DNA from: Staphylococcus muscae
GTDB lineage: Bacteria > Bacillota > Bacilli > Staphylococcales > Staphylococcaceae
NCBI RefSeq assembly: GCF_003019275.1
Contig: NZ_CP027848.1
Location: 1,612,001-1,676,000 of the forward strand
Length of the DNA: 64,000 bases
Direction: 5' to 3'
Position numbers and translations under genes: made by a program. Below are positions 53,318 to 64,000 of this stretch, in pieces; position 1 is the stretch's first letter; every line of letters begins with the position of its first letter. The notes under the pieces were generated by a model, which was not told the DNA's origin, ran no database searches, and worked only from the letters and a program-made list of their open reading frames with translations.

Positions 53318-53423
53318 GACGAAGTCGCGCATTTATAGCGCTACATTTCGTCACGAAATGTTAAGAGTGGGAGGGCAAAAATGAGCCCTGTGACCACATC
53401 ACGATATCAAGGAGGTGCACATC

Positions 53424-53846
53424 GTGGCTAAAAAAGTTGAAAAAGTAGTTAAGTTACAAATTCCAGCAGGTAAAGCAAACCCAGCACCACCAGTTGGTCC
53501 TGCATTAGGTCAAGCCGGTGTGAACATTATGGCTTTCACAAAGGAATTTAACGCACGTACGCAAGAACAAGTAGGTTTAATCATTCCAGTAGAAATTTAT
53601 GTATATGAAGACCGTTCATTTACATTCATTACTAAAACACCACCTGCAGCAGTTTTACTTAAAAAAGCAGCAGGCGTTGAAAAAGGTTCTGGTGAGCCTA
53701 ACAAAACAAAAGTTGCTACTGTAACAAAAGACCAAGTACGTGAAATTGCTAACACAAAAATGCCAGACTTAAACGCTGCTGACGAAGAAGCGGCTATGCG
53801 TATCGTTGAAGGTACTGCACGTAGTATGGGTATTGTTGTTGAGTAA
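53424..53846 (+). CDS. rplK: 50S ribosomal protein L11
   Basis: Binds the GTPase-associated region of 23S rRNA and is needed for RelA activation. The protein has 140 residues starting at GTG 53424 ([19 protein letters not shown]), 8 nt after GGAGG (53411-53415). An in-frame GTG 9 nt earlier overlaps that site. The proline-rich [17 protein letters not shown] and the C-terminal rRNA-binding domain are complete. Confidence 0.97.
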   Translation: MAKKVEKVVKLQIPAGKANPAPPVGPALGQAGVNIMAFTKEFNARTQEQVGLIIPVEIYVYEDRSFTFITKTPPAAVLLKKAAGVEKGSGEPNKTKVATVTKDQVREIANTKMPDLNAADEEAAMRIVEGTARSMGIVVE

Positions 53847-54038
53847 TTGCATTAACGTCAACACGTAATTTAAACGAACAAATGATAAATTTTGTAGTGA
53901 ACGCAGATAGACCCCCTTGTTATACAGATGACATTGCTAAAGCGTAACGACGCTCGGGTTATCTGCGCTCAACTTGCTATTACGGCAAGTAAACGTGGGA
54001 GGACATTCCGATAACACCACTAAAGGAGGACAATAATA
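53847..54038 (+). promoter_or_regulatory. rplK-rplA spacer with a large hairpin
   Basis: 192 nt without a gene. ACGCAGATAGACCC (from 53909) pairs with GGGTTATCTGCGCT (ending about 53970), enclosing a smaller hairpin. CTTGC-TATTAC-GGCAAG and GTGGGAGGACATTCC follow. There is no T-run, so it is not a terminator. It could be the site where L1 represses its own mRNA, or a processing site. The rplA ribosome-binding site AAAGGAGG is at the end. Confidence 0.55.
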
Positions 54039-54734
54039 ATGGCTAAAAAAGGTAAAAAGTATCAAGAAGCAGTTAGCAAAATTGATCGCCAAGCATACTA
54101 CGCTATTGAAGAAGCGATTAAATTAGCTCAAGAAACATCTGTTGCTAACTTCGATGCTTCAGTTGAAGTAGCATTCCGTTTAGGAATTGATACGCGTAAA
54201 AACGACCAACAAATCCGTGGCGCGGTAGTATTACCACACGGTACTGGTAAATCACAACGTGTATTAGTATTCGCTAAAGGCGACAAAATTGCAGAAGCAG
54301 AAGCAGCAGGCGCTGACTACGTTGGCGACGCTGAATATGTAAACAAAATCCAACAAGGTTGGTTTGATTTTGACGTAGTTGTTGCAACACCTGACATGAT
54401 GGGTGAAGTTGGTAAATTAGGTCGTGTATTAGGACCTAAAGGTTTAATGCCAAACCCTAAAACTGGTACAGTAACAATGGATGTTACAAAAGCTGTTGAA
54501 GAAATCAAAGCTGGTAAAGTGGAATACCGTGCTGAAAAAGCAGGTATCGTACATGCATCTATCGGTAAAGTATCATTCGATACTGACAAACTTGTAGATA
54601 ACTTCAAAACATTATTAGATGTTTTAACAAAAGCAAAACCAGCATCAGCTAAAGGTACTTACTTCAAATCAGTTTCAGTTACAACTACTATGGGCCCTGG
54701 TGTCAAAGTGGATACTGCAACTTTCAAACTATAA
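54039..54734 (+). CDS. rplA: 50S ribosomal protein L1
   Basis: Forms the L1 stalk at the ribosomal exit site and usually represses its own operon by binding mRNA. The protein has 231 residues; [47 protein letters not shown] and the C-terminal [20 protein letters not shown] are the family signatures. In S. aureus rplJ follows closely; here an ISL3-type transposase gene lies between. Confidence 0.97.
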   Translation: MAKKGKKYQEAVSKIDRQAYYAIEEAIKLAQETSVANFDASVEVAFRLGIDTRKNDQQIRGAVVLPHGTGKSQRVLVFAKGDKIAEAEAAGADYVGDAEYVNKIQQGWFDFDVVVATPDMMGEVGKLGRVLGPKGLMPNPKTGTVTMDVTKAVEEIKAGKVEYRAEKAGIVHASIGKVSFDTDKLVDNFKTLLDVLTKAKPASAKGTYFKSVSVTTTMGPGVKVDTATFKL

Positions 54735-55089
54735 GTTTATTGACATAAGCGTAAAATGATCAATCGATTATTTTGGATGTCCATCTTTTGTGGTGGGCAG
54801 ATAATTAAAAGTAACTAATTTTATATTTAACTTAATCATAACACGTAGTAATCACTACATTCATTTAAGCGTACAGTTATTCATTAATTGTACGCTTTTT
54901 GAGTACTATCATTTCTTTAATACTCACTTGCCAAGGCGCCTCACTTCAACTAATTTTGGCTTTATTGAATAAGTGAAGCCAAAATGGATTTTCAGTTCGG
55001 CTTGTTGCCTTAGGCGTCTCGTATTAGAAATGATTTTACACCATACAGTTATATGAGCGTTTGTGACATGTTAAGTTACGAGGTAATCT
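54735..55089 (+). other. Region between rplA and the transposase gene
   Basis: No gene seen. Contains GCGTAAAAT (54749-54757) and ATCTTTTGTGGTGGG (54783-54797), both recurring inverted at 56522-56564. It also has a terminator at 54867-54900 and a complex dyad at 54910-55033: ATTTTGGCTT pairs with AAGCCAAAAT, and the outer ATCATTTCT pairs with AGAAATGAT. Confidence 0.7.
54867..54900 (+). terminator. Terminator downstream of rplA
   Basis: AAGCGTACAGTT pairs with AATTGTACGCTT (one G-T), then TTT. Reads on the plus strand; about 130 nt after the rplA stop. Confidence 0.82.
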
Positions 55090-56400
55090 TTATGCAACAC
55101 AGCTTAATAGCTCTTGCTTTTTAGAACGTTGATACAGCTTAAAAATGATGAGTATTCTCGCTTTAAAGTTATTAAAGTTGCGATAGCCATATGATACACG
55201 TTTAATAAGCTTAATTTTATTATTGATACCTTCAATCGCTCCATTGTTAAACTTCGGGTACTTGATTGTTGAGTAAAGGACATACTCGTATTTCTTATAG
55301 AATCGAATGATACGCCAAACACCACGTGATACATGCTTCTTTTCGACACCCATTAAAGTTTCTTTGAAACGTAACCAGTCACATTGTTTCAATGCTTCAC
55401 GAAGTTGATGAACTAACATATAAGTGTCATAGAGCTGCTGATCAAGACTTAGTAGATATGTTAAAACATCTCTTGATGTTGTGTACGTTTTGAAAGACTT
55501 CGACCAAAAGTATTCATAACTATTAATATCCTGCCTGTCAGAAAGAAAGAGTTTCCAGTGCTTTTTCATTTTCGTGTAATCTGTTGATGATCGATAGCGA
55601 TAAGCATTCATTACAGAAATACGTTGCTTATTTAATTCACGATTAAGGTGCTGAACAATGTGAAAGCGATCAAAGATCAAAATCGCATTTGGAAATACTT
55701 CATGAATGAAGTTGATGTATGGTTCATACATATCAGCAGTTACAGTTTTAACAGCTAATCGTTCACGTCGATCAAAGCGATAGAAGTACTCTTTGAGTTT
55801 ATGAATACGTCTATCTTCTAAGATATCAATAATCTGATTCGTTTCATTATCTATAAACAAAAAACTCATCGCTGTTGTCACGTTCTTAACGCTTTTAAAC
55901 TCATCTATGGAGATATGTTTTGGCAATCCAGATGAAGGTTTGACTATTAATGATTGTGAGAGTTGATGAATACATCTTTTAACTGTACTCGGTGAAACAC
56001 TACAATCATGAGCGATATCTATCTCACACTGTACACGTGTGAGTTTATCCTGAATCGCTAATTTCACACGGTTGGTAATAAAGCAGTTACTATCAACAAT
56101 GTTTGTTTGAGCCGTAAAAGTCTTTAAACAATGTAGACACTTAAAGCGTTCTTTCGCTAAATTAAGATAAACATTGGATTCTTGAGATTTTAATAGTGTT
56201 AAACGCGAAACGCGTTTACCATGCTTATGGATTTGCCCATCATTGACACAACCACACTTCATACAAGCTTTGGGTGTATAAGAAAGTGTTCCATAAACAA
56301 CCGTAGAAAGCCGACCACGCACTTCTACATCTTCTTCCACCTTAAGAACTTGAATATTTTCATCTTTTATTTTTAGTAGTTTTAATATATCATTACACAT
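55090..56400 (-). mobile_element. tnp: ISL3-family insertion sequence, intact transposase gene
   Basis: Transposase of 436 residues. The N-terminal zinc-binding part has C46-x2-C49 and C88-x2-C91, then a helix-turn-helix (about 118-150), then the DDE_Tnp_ISL3 core. Core motifs are D166 in SIDEFKS, D223 in TADMYEPY, the DRFHIVQHLN segment (D244) and E390 in NGAIEGINNKIK, followed by KRVSYGYRNF. No frameshift or internal stop, so it may be active. Its start ATG (minus strand, 56400) is downstream of a minus-strand terminator at 56494-56528, which would shield it from read-through. I could not define terminal inverted repeats or the 8-bp target duplication, so only the transposase span is given. 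Confidence 0.9.
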
Positions 56401-56586
56401 AGGCGCATCATGTCTCCTCTTTATTTTTTTGTTTAGTCACTTAAAATTATAGAGGCGTGAGCGCTTTTTTTGTATCCAAATGATTTAAAACATAAAAAAG
56501 GCGGGATAGCATTTCATGCCATCCCACCACAAAAGATTAAGACCCATTATTTTACGCTTTGTTTTAAATAAAGTTAGAAATAAGTG
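56401..56586. other. Region between the transposase start and the rplJ promoter
   Basis: No gene seen. Holds a hairpin (56500-56528: GGCGGGAT and GCAT opposite ATGCC and ATCCCACC) with an A-run on its left, which makes it a terminator on the minus strand. Inverted copies of the motifs found after rplA follow: CCCACCACAAAAGAT (56523-56537) and ATTTTACGC (about 56549-56557). Confidence 0.7.
56494..56528 (-). terminator. Minus-strand terminator upstream of the transposase gene
   Basis: On the minus strand, GGTGGGATGGCAT-GAA-ATGCTATCCCGCC is followed by TTTTTT. It has no obvious gene to terminate in this orientation. Confidence 0.75.
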
Positions 56587-56615
56587 TTGACTATTGAATG
56601 GAAAACAGTTATATT
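56587..56615 (+). promoter_or_regulatory. Promoter of rplJ-rplL
   Basis: TTGACT (56587-56592), 17 nt, TATATT (56610-56615). Intact despite the adjacent mobile element. Confidence 0.82.
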
Positions 56616-56639
56616 TAACTTTGTTGAATATTTTACCTA

Positions 56640-56805
56640 AGACAGTAGGAGCATAGATATGCTTAATACTTCATCCTACCGAGGCTAAATTGACTTGAAC
56701 GTGAAAACTTTCAAGCACTTTTTGCCCAGGGTAAAAAGTGCTTTTTTTATTCGAGAGACATCTTGGATATTTAAAAGCATAAAAATTATCTATGGAGGTG
56801 TCTAA
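56640..56805 (+). promoter_or_regulatory. L10-type ribosomal protein leader
   Basis: GTAGGA ... TCCTAC stem enclosing GCATA-GA-TATGC, then AGGCTAAATTGACTTGAAC and a terminator (AAGCACTTTTT paired with AAAAAGTGCTT, 56713-56748, T-run). This arrangement matches the known Firmicute L10 leader, where L10-L12 complex binds the leader and promotes attenuation. Confidence 0.85.
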
Positions 56806-57306
56806 ATGTCTGGAATCATTGAAGCGAAAAAACAACAAGTTGACATCATCGCAGAGCAACTTAAATCTTCTGTTTCTACAGTAGTTGTTGACTACCGTGG
56901 TTTAACAGTAGCTGAAGTGACAGAATTACGTAAACAATTACGTGAAGCTGGCGTACAATACAAAGTTTACAAAAACACATTGTTACGTCGTGCAGCTGAA
57001 CAAGCTGGTATCGAAGGTTTAGATGAACATTTCACTGGACCAACTGCAGTTGCTTTCACAACTGAAGATGTCGTTGCACCGGCAAAAGTTATCGCTGGAT
57101 TCGCTAAAGAACACGAAGCTTTAGAAATTAAGACAGGTGTTATGGAAGGTAGCGTAATCACTGCTGAAGAAGTTAAGACAGTTGGTTCTTTACCATCACA
57201 CGACGGTCTTGTATCAATGCTTCTTTCTGTATTACAAGCGCCAATCCGCAACTTCGCTTATGCAGTTAAAGCTGTTGGTGAAAACAAAGAAGAAAACGCA
57301 GAGTAA
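56806..57306 (+). CDS. rplJ: 50S ribosomal protein L10
   Basis: Anchors L7/L12 dimers on the ribosome stalk. The protein has 166 residues. [20 protein letters not shown] starts the rRNA-binding domain, and [21 protein letters not shown] and [13 protein letters not shown] are family signatures. The C-terminal helix binds L12. RBS GGAGGTG. Autogenous control by the leader is expected. Confidence 0.97.
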   Translation: MSGIIEAKKQQVDIIAEQLKSSVSTVVVDYRGLTVAEVTELRKQLREAGVQYKVYKNTLLRRAAEQAGIEGLDEHFTGPTAVAFTTEDVVAPAKVIAGFAKEHEALEIKTGVMEGSVITAEEVKTVGSLPSHDGLVSMLLSVLQAPIRNFAYAVKAVGENKEENAE

Positions 57307-57350
57307 TCAATACATTAAACTAATTTTTTAAAAAATGGAGGAATATTAAC

Positions 57351-57716
57351 ATGGCTAATCAAGAGCAAATCATTGAAGCAATTAAAGAAATGTCAGTTTT
57401 AGAATTAAATGACTTAGTTAAAGCAATCGAAGAAGAATTTGGTGTAACTGCAGCAGCACCAGTTGCAGCAGCAGGCGCAGCAGGCGGAGACGCAGCAGCT
57501 GAAAAAACTGAATTTGATGTTGAATTAACTTCAGCTGGATCATCAAAAATCAAAGTTGTTAAAGCAGTTAAAGAAGCAACTGGTTTAGGCTTAAAAGACG
57601 CTAAAGAATTAGTTGACGGTGCACCAAGCATCATCAAAGAAGCTATGCCTAAAGAAGAAGCTGAAAAACTTAAAGAACAATTAGAAGAAGTTGGCGCTTC
57701 AGTAGAATTAAAATAA
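57351..57716 (+). CDS. rplL: 50S ribosomal protein L7/L12
   Basis: Stalk protein that recruits translational GTPases. The protein has 121 residues: N-terminal dimerisation domain (about 1-35), Ala/Gly hinge ([15 protein letters not shown]) and C-terminal domain with [24 protein letters not shown]. The RBS is GGAGGA, and the gene lies 44 nt after rplJ. Codon usage is strongly biased as in the other ribosomal genes. Confidence 0.98.
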   Translation: MANQEQIIEAIKEMSVLELNDLVKAIEEEFGVTAAAPVAAAGAAGGDAAAEKTEFDVELTSAGSSKIKVVKAVKEATGLGLKDAKELVDGAPSIIKEAMPKEEAEKLKEQLEEVGASVELK

Positions 57717-57730
57717 TTCATTGATAAGTG

Positions 57731-57764
57731 AAAACCCGCTATTTCATGAAAATAGCGGGTTTTT
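57731..57764 (+). terminator. Terminator after rplL
   Basis: AACCCGCTATTT-CATG-AAAATAGCGGGTT followed by TTT; strong stem. Confidence 0.9.
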
Positions 57765-57816
57765 GAATATGTAAATAACATAATTTATTTTATACAAAGA
57801 TAAGGTGTGAATGTCT

Positions 57817-58425
57817 ATGAGTCATTATTATGACGCACATCCTGACGCACAATCTGACGAAAGAGATATTGTTTATGAATGCTATAAGCAACGTTTAATT
57901 TTAACAACAGATGCAGGGGTCTTTTCGCGTGATCAAGTCGATTATGGTTCGGATTTGCTCATTCAAACATTTTTAAGTGAGCATCCTCCAGGTCAAGCGA
58001 AGTTGATTGCTGATGTAGGCTGCGGGTATGGACCGATTGGATTGTTGTTAGCCAAAGTAGCACCGCACGATCAACTGACAATGCTTGATGTTAATCATAG
58101 AGCGTTAGAGTTAGCGCGTAAAAATGCGAAGCGCAATCAGATTGATAATGTGTCAATTCAAGAGAGTAATGGATTAGCCGAAGTTGCAGATAATTCACAG
58201 CATTACATTTTAACTAATCCACCGATTCGAGCAGGGAAGCAAGTGGTACATCAAATTTTAGAAGATGCACATGACAAGTTGAAAGATGATGGTGCATTGT
58301 ATGTTGTCATTCAAAAGAAGCAAGGGATGCCTTCAGCTAAGAAAAAGATGATGTCCGTTTTTGGGAATGCAGAATCAATTAAAAATAGTAAAGGCTATCA
58401 TATATTAAAAAGCGTTAAATCTTGA
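57817..58425 (+). CDS. Class I SAM-dependent methyltransferase (RsmC/YbxB-like)
   Basis: A protein of 202 residues from MSHYYDAHPDAQSDERDIVY, 9 nt after AAGGTG. The SAM site is IADVGCGYGPIGLLLAK, and the NPPIRAG motif (ILTNPPIRAGKQVVHQ) marks it as an N-methyltransferase of the RsmC type that modifies guanine in rRNA. Substrate is inferred, not shown. The position between rplL and rpoB is conserved in Firmicutes. Confidence 0.9.
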   Translation: MSHYYDAHPDAQSDERDIVYECYKQRLILTTDAGVFSRDQVDYGSDLLIQTFLSEHPPGQAKLIADVGCGYGPIGLLLAKVAPHDQLTMLDVNHRALELARKNAKRNQIDNVSIQESNGLAEVADNSQHYILTNPPIRAGKQVVHQILEDAHDKLKDDGALYVVIQKKQGMPSAKKKMMSVFGNAESIKNSKGYHILKSVKS

Positions 58426-58450
58426 TTTTGAAATATATGTATGGTAAAGT
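58422..58450 (+). promoter_or_regulatory. Promoter upstream of rpoB
   Basis: TTGATT (58422-58427), 17 nt, TAAAGT (58445-58450) with an extended TGG. It starts in the stop codon region of the methyltransferase gene. Confidence 0.72.
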
Positions 58451-58536
58451 AATAAGATGAAAAATTTATGTTCAACAAGTGTGTACTTTTACGGGTAAAG
58501 TTTCATTGTAACATTGAAGAATAGCGGGATTTAGAA

Positions 58537-58579
58537 CAGAAAATGGTGTCATCAGTTATGTGCTACCGTTTTCTTTTTG
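58537..58579 (+). terminator. Attenuator-like terminator before rpoB
   Basis: AGAAAATGGT pairs with ACCGTTTTCT, followed by TTTTTG. Lies between the promoter and rpoB, so it should set the amount of rpoBC transcript. Confidence 0.75.
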
Positions 58580-58635
58580 TCTTGATATGTAATACAGCTG
58601 TAAAGTACGACACAATATTTGAGGGGTGAATCTGT

Positions 58636-61600
58636 TTGGCAGGTCAATTTGTCCAATATGGAAGACATCGTAAACGTAGAAACTACGCAAGAATCTCAGA
58701 AGTATTAGAGTTACCAAACTTAATTGAGATTCAAACAAAATCATATGACTGGTTCTTGGAAGAGGGCCTTTTAGAGATGTTCAGAGATATCTCACCAATC
58801 GAGGACTTTACAGGTAATTTATCTTTAGAGTTCGTTGATTACAGACTAGGCGAACCTAAGTATGATTTAGAAGAGTCTAAAAACCGTGATGCGACGTATG
58901 CAGCACCATTACGTGTGAAAGTTCGTTTAATCATTAAGGAAACAGGCGAAGTAAAAGATCAAGAAGTATTTATGGGTGACTTCCCATTAATGACTGAAAC
59001 AGGTACTTTCGTGATCAATGGTGCAGAACGTGTTATCGTTTCACAATTAGTGCGTTCACCATCAGTATACTTCAATGAAAAGTTAGATAAAAATGGTCGT
59101 GTGAACTATGATGCGACAGTAATTCCAAACCGTGGTGCATGGTTGGAGTATGAAACAGACGCTAAAGATATTGTTTATGTGCGTATCGATAGAACGAGAA
59201 AACTCCCATTAACAGTATTACTACGTGCTTTAGGTTATTCAACAGACCAAGAGATTATTGACTTGATTGGTGACAATGAATACTTACGTAACACGTTAGA
59301 AAAAGACAGCACTGAAAATACAGATCAAGCTTTATTAGAAATTTATGAGCGTCTACGTCCAGGTGAACCACCAACACTTGAAAATGCGAAGAGCTTATTA
59401 TATTCACGTTTCTTCGATCCAAAACGCTATGACTTAGCAAGTGTGGGTCGTTACAAAGCAAACAAAAAATTGCATTTAAAACACCGCTTATTCAATCAAA
59501 AATTAGCGGAACCAATCGTGAATACTGAAACGGGTGAAATCGTCGCTGAAGAAGGCACAGTACTTGATCGTCGTAAGTTAGACGAGATTATGGATGTGCT
59601 TGAATCAAATGCGAACGCACAAGTGTACGAATTGCCGGATAGCATCGTAGACGAACCAGTTGAAATTCAATCAATCAAAGTATATGTACCAAATGATGAA
59701 GAAGGCCGTACGACAACAGTAATCGGTAATGCATTCCCTGATTCTGAAGTGAAATGTATTACACCAGCTGATATCGTTGCGTCAATGTCATACTTCTTCA
59801 ACTTATTACATGGTATTGGCTATACAGATGATATCGATCATCTCGGTAACCGCCGTTTACGTTCTGTTGGTGAATTGTTACAGAACCAATTCCGTATCGG
59901 TTTATCTCGTATGGAACGTGTTGTACGTGAGAGAATGTCAATTCAAGACACTGAATCAATCACGCCGCAACAATTGATTAATATCCGTCCAGTGATTGCA
60001 TCAATCAAAGAATTCTTCGGTAGTTCTCAATTATCACAATTCATGGACCAAGCGAACCCACTTGCTGAGTTAACGCATAAGCGTCGTCTTTCAGCATTAG
60101 GGCCTGGTGGTTTGACACGTGAACGTGCACAAATGGAAGTGCGTGACGTTCACTACTCTCACTATGGTCGTATGTGTCCGATTGAGACACCAGAGGGACT
60201 GAACATTGGTTTGATCAACTCACTATCTAGTTATGCACGTGTTAATGAATTTGGTTTCATTGAAACACCATATCGTAAAGTTGATATCGAGACGAACACA
60301 ATCACTGATCAAATCGACTATTTAACTGCTGATGAAGAAGATAGTTATGTGGTTGCACAAGCGAACTCACGTTTAGATGAAAATGGTCGCTTTATTGATG
60401 ATGAGATTGTATGTCGTTTCCGTGGTAACAACACAACAATGGCAAAAGAGAAAATGGACTACATGGACGTATCGCCGAAGCAAGTTGTTTCTGCTGCGAC
60501 AGCATGTATTCCATTCTTAGAAAACGATGACTCTAACCGTGCCTTAATGGGTGCGAACATGCAACGTCAAGCGGTGCCATTGTTGAATCCTGAATCACCA
60601 TTCGTTGGTACAGGTATGGAACACGTAGCAGCACGTGACTCTGGTGCAGCAGTTATTGCAAAACACCGTGGTCGTGTTGAACACGTTCAATCAAAAGAAA
60701 TCTTAGTGAGACGTTTGATTGAAGAAAATGGCCAAGAGTATGAAGGTGAACTTGATCGTTATCCATTGGCGAAGTTCAAACGTTCAAACTCAGGTACTTG
60801 TTACAACCAACGTCCAATTATTAAAGCTGGCGACATCGTATCAAAAGGTGAAATTTTAGCTGACGGTCCTTCTATGGAACTTGGTGAAATGGCACTAGGA
60901 CGTAACGTTGTTGTTGGATTTATGACTTGGGACGGTTATAACTATGAGGATGCCGTTATTATGAGCGAACGTCTTGTAAAAGATGATGTATATACTTCAA
61001 TTCACATTGAAGAATACGAGTCAGAAGCTCGTGATACGAAGCTTGGACCTGAAGAAATCACACGTGATATTCCAAATGTATCTGAAAGTGCGCTTAAAAA
61101 CTTAGACGATCGCGGTATCGTTTATGTTGGTGCAGAAGTCAAAGATGGTGACATCCTTGTTGGTAAAGTAACGCCTAAAGGTATGACTGAATTAACAGCT
61201 GAAGAACGTTTATTACACGCTATCTTTGGTGAAAAGGCACGTGAAGTACGTGATACGTCATTACGTGTACCACACGGTGCTGGCGGTATCGTGTTAGATG
61301 TTAAAGTGTTTAACCGTGAAGAAGGCGATGATTCACTTTCTCCAGGTGTCAACCAATTAGTACGTGTTTACATCGTTCAAAAACGTAAAATTCACGTTGG
61401 GGATAAGATGTGTGGTCGTCACGGTAACAAAGGTGTCATCTCTAAAATTGTACCTGAAGAAGACATGCCGTACTTACCAGACGGAACACCAATTGACATC
61501 ATGTTAAACCCACTTGGTGTACCATCACGTATGAATATCGGACAAGTATTAGAGTTACACTTAGGTATGGCTGCTAAGAACTTAGGTATTCATGTTGCAT

Positions 61601-62190
61601 CACCAGTATTTGACGGTGCAAACGATGATGACGTATGGTCAACAATCGAAGAAGCAGGTATGGCACGTGATGGTAAAACAGTCCTTTACGATGGCCGTAC
61701 GGGTGAACCATTCGATAACCGTATCTCTGTTGGTGTGATGTACATGTTGAAACTTGCGCACATGGTTGACGATAAACTTCACGCACGTTCAACAGGACCT
61801 TACTCACTTGTTACACAACAACCGCTTGGTGGTAAAGCACAATTCGGTGGTCAAAGATTTGGTGAGATGGAGGTATGGGCACTTGAAGCATACGGTGCAG
61901 CATACACATTACAAGAAATCTTAACTTACAAATCAGATGACACGGTTGGTCGTGTGAAAACATACGAAGCGATTGTTAAAGGCGAGAACATCGCAAGACC
62001 AAGTGTTCCTGAATCATTCCGAGTATTGATGAAAGAGTTACAAAGTTTAGGCTTGGATGTTAAAGTGATGGACGAACAAGATCAAGAAATCGACATGAGC
62101 GATATCGAAGACGAAGACGCACCAGACCATAACATTAACGCCCAACAACCTGTTGCAGCTCAAGAATCACCAGCCGAAACTAACGAATAA
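58636..62190 (+). CDS. rpoB: DNA-directed RNA polymerase beta subunit
   Basis: The protein has 1184 residues and starts at TTG 58636 ([19 protein letters not shown]), 6 nt after GAGGGGTGA, as in S. aureus. All RpoB blocks are present, including the rifampicin region [20 protein letters not shown] with H481 and the usual residues Q468, D471, R484 and S486. Residue 522 is Leu (CTG at 60199-60201) in [17 protein letters not shown], where Pro is expected. The C-terminal tail is acidic. Followed by rpoC after 159 nt. Confidence 0.98.
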   Translation: MAGQFVQYGRHRKRRNYARISEVLELPNLIEIQTKSYDWFLEEGLLEMFRDISPIEDFTGNLSLEFVDYRLGEPKYDLEESKNRDATYAAPLRVKVRLIIKETGEVKDQEVFMGDFPLMTETGTFVINGAERVIVSQLVRSPSVYFNEKLDKNGRVNYDATVIPNRGAWLEYETDAKDIVYVRIDRTRKLPLTVLLRALGYSTDQEIIDLIGDNEYLRNTLEKDSTENTDQALLEIYERLRPGEPPTLENAKSLLYSRFFDPKRYDLASVGRYKANKKLHLKHRLFNQKLAEPIVNTETGEIVAEEGTVLDRRKLDEIMDVLESNANAQVYELPDSIVDEPVEIQSIKVYVPNDEEGRTTTVIGNAFPDSEVKCITPADIVASMSYFFNLLHGIGYTDDIDHLGNRRLRSVGELLQNQFRIGLSRMERVVRERMSIQDTESITPQQLINIRPVIASIKEFFGSSQLSQFMDQANPLAELTHKRRLSALGPGGLTRERAQMEVRDVHYSHYGRMCPIETPEGLNIGLINSLSSYARVNEFGFIETPYRKVDIETNTITDQIDYLTADEEDSYVVAQANSRLDENGRFIDDEIVCRFRGNNTTMAKEKMDYMDVSPKQVVSAATACIPFLENDDSNRALMGANMQRQAVPLLNPESPFVGTGMEHVAARDSGAAVIAKHRGRVEHVQSKEILVRRLIEENGQEYEGELDRYPLAKFKRSNSGTCYNQRPIIKAGDIVSKGEILADGPSMELGEMALGRNVVVGFMTWDGYNYEDAVIMSERLVKDDVYTSIHIEEYESEARDTKLGPEEITRDIPNVSESALKNLDDRGIVYVGAEVKDGDILVGKVTPKGMTELTAEERLLHAIFGEKAREVRDTSLRVPHGAGGIVLDVKVFNREEGDDSLSPGVNQLVRVYIVQKRKIHVGDKMCGRHGNKGVISKIVPEEDMPYLPDGTPIDIMLNPLGVPSRMNIGQVLELHLGMAAKNLGIHVASPVFDGANDDDVWSTIEEAGMARDGKTVLYDGRTGEPFDNRISVGVMYMLKLAHMVDDKLHARSTGPYSLVTQQPLGGKAQFGGQRFGEMEVWALEAYGAAYTLQEILTYKSDDTVGRVKTYEAIVKGENIARPSVPESFRVLMKELQSLGLDVKVMDEQDQEIDMSDIEDEDAPDHNINAQQPVAAQESPAETNE

Positions 62191-64000
<1,810 letters not shown>

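Noticed and set aside
54741..56572. Taking the inverted GCGTAAAAT / ATCTTTTGTGGTGGG motifs as the IS terminal repeats
   Set aside because: The identity stops on the inner side and the spacing between motifs differs on the two flanks, so they look like flanking sequence rather than IS ends; boundaries were left open.

Overview
The window is low-GC Firmicute DNA and almost certainly chromosomal Staphylococcus. Gene order and protein sequences match the staphylococcal core from prs to rpoC, the 16S rRNA is staphylococcal, and the protein-quality genes ctsR-mcsA-mcsB-clpC sit in their usual place. The sporulation genes found among these loci in Bacillus (spoVT, yabP, yabQ) are absent. An ispD-ispF pair between radA and gltX points to the non-mevalonate (MEP) isoprenoid route. 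Among staphylococci this is known from the animal-associated S. pseudintermedius/intermedius/schleiferi group, whereas S. aureus uses mevalonate. I therefore infer a species of that clade but cannot fix which one.

Layout. (1) 1-20590: prs (3' end), rplY, pth, mfd, a MurJ/SpoVB-type flippase, mazG, rqcP, divIC, an S1-domain protein, tilS, hpt, ftsH, hslO, cysK, folP-folB-folK, dusB, lysS. All are on the plus strand and most overlap or nearly abut. (2) 20600-32280: a tRNA/rRNA block made of a lone 5S, eight tRNAs (Val-Thr-Lys-Gly-Leu-Arg-Pro-Ala), 16S-23S-5S, then a second 16S-tRNA(Ile)-23S-5S operon with its own promoter. (3) 32300-38550: a FUSC-family membrane protein, then the vitamin B6 unit (MocR-type regulator divergent from pdxS-pdxT) and nupC on the minus strand. 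(4) 38650-43250: the CtsR-controlled ctsR-mcsA-mcsB-clpC operon with two visible CtsR boxes. (5) 43340-51110: radA, ispD-ispF, gltX, a cysteine T-box, cysE-cysS-mrnC-rlmB. (6) 51110-64000: rae1, sigH, rpmG, secE, nusG, rplK, rplA, an ISL3-type transposase on the minus strand, rplJ-rplL behind an L10-type leader, a methyltransferase, rpoB and the 5' part of rpoC.

How it works together. This is mainly information processing: translation (ribosomal proteins, rRNA, tRNA, aminoacyl-tRNA synthetases, tRNA modification), transcription (rpoB/C, nusG, sigH, mfd) and protein quality control (ftsH, hslO, clpC/mcsB, rqcP). Biosynthetic units for folate, cysteine, pyridoxal phosphate and MEP isoprenoids are interleaved.

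The most unusual items are: a family of about 97-nt intergenic hairpin modules with compensatory arm changes, present as a 122-nt tandem repeat after divIC and once before gltX; a McsA that has lost its N-terminal zinc-finger cysteines; a leucine at RpoB 522 where proline is expected; and an ISL3 transposase between rplA and rplJ flanked by inverted copies of a sequence that looks like the rplA 3' region. I found no CRISPR array, prophage, resistance cassette or toxin cluster.
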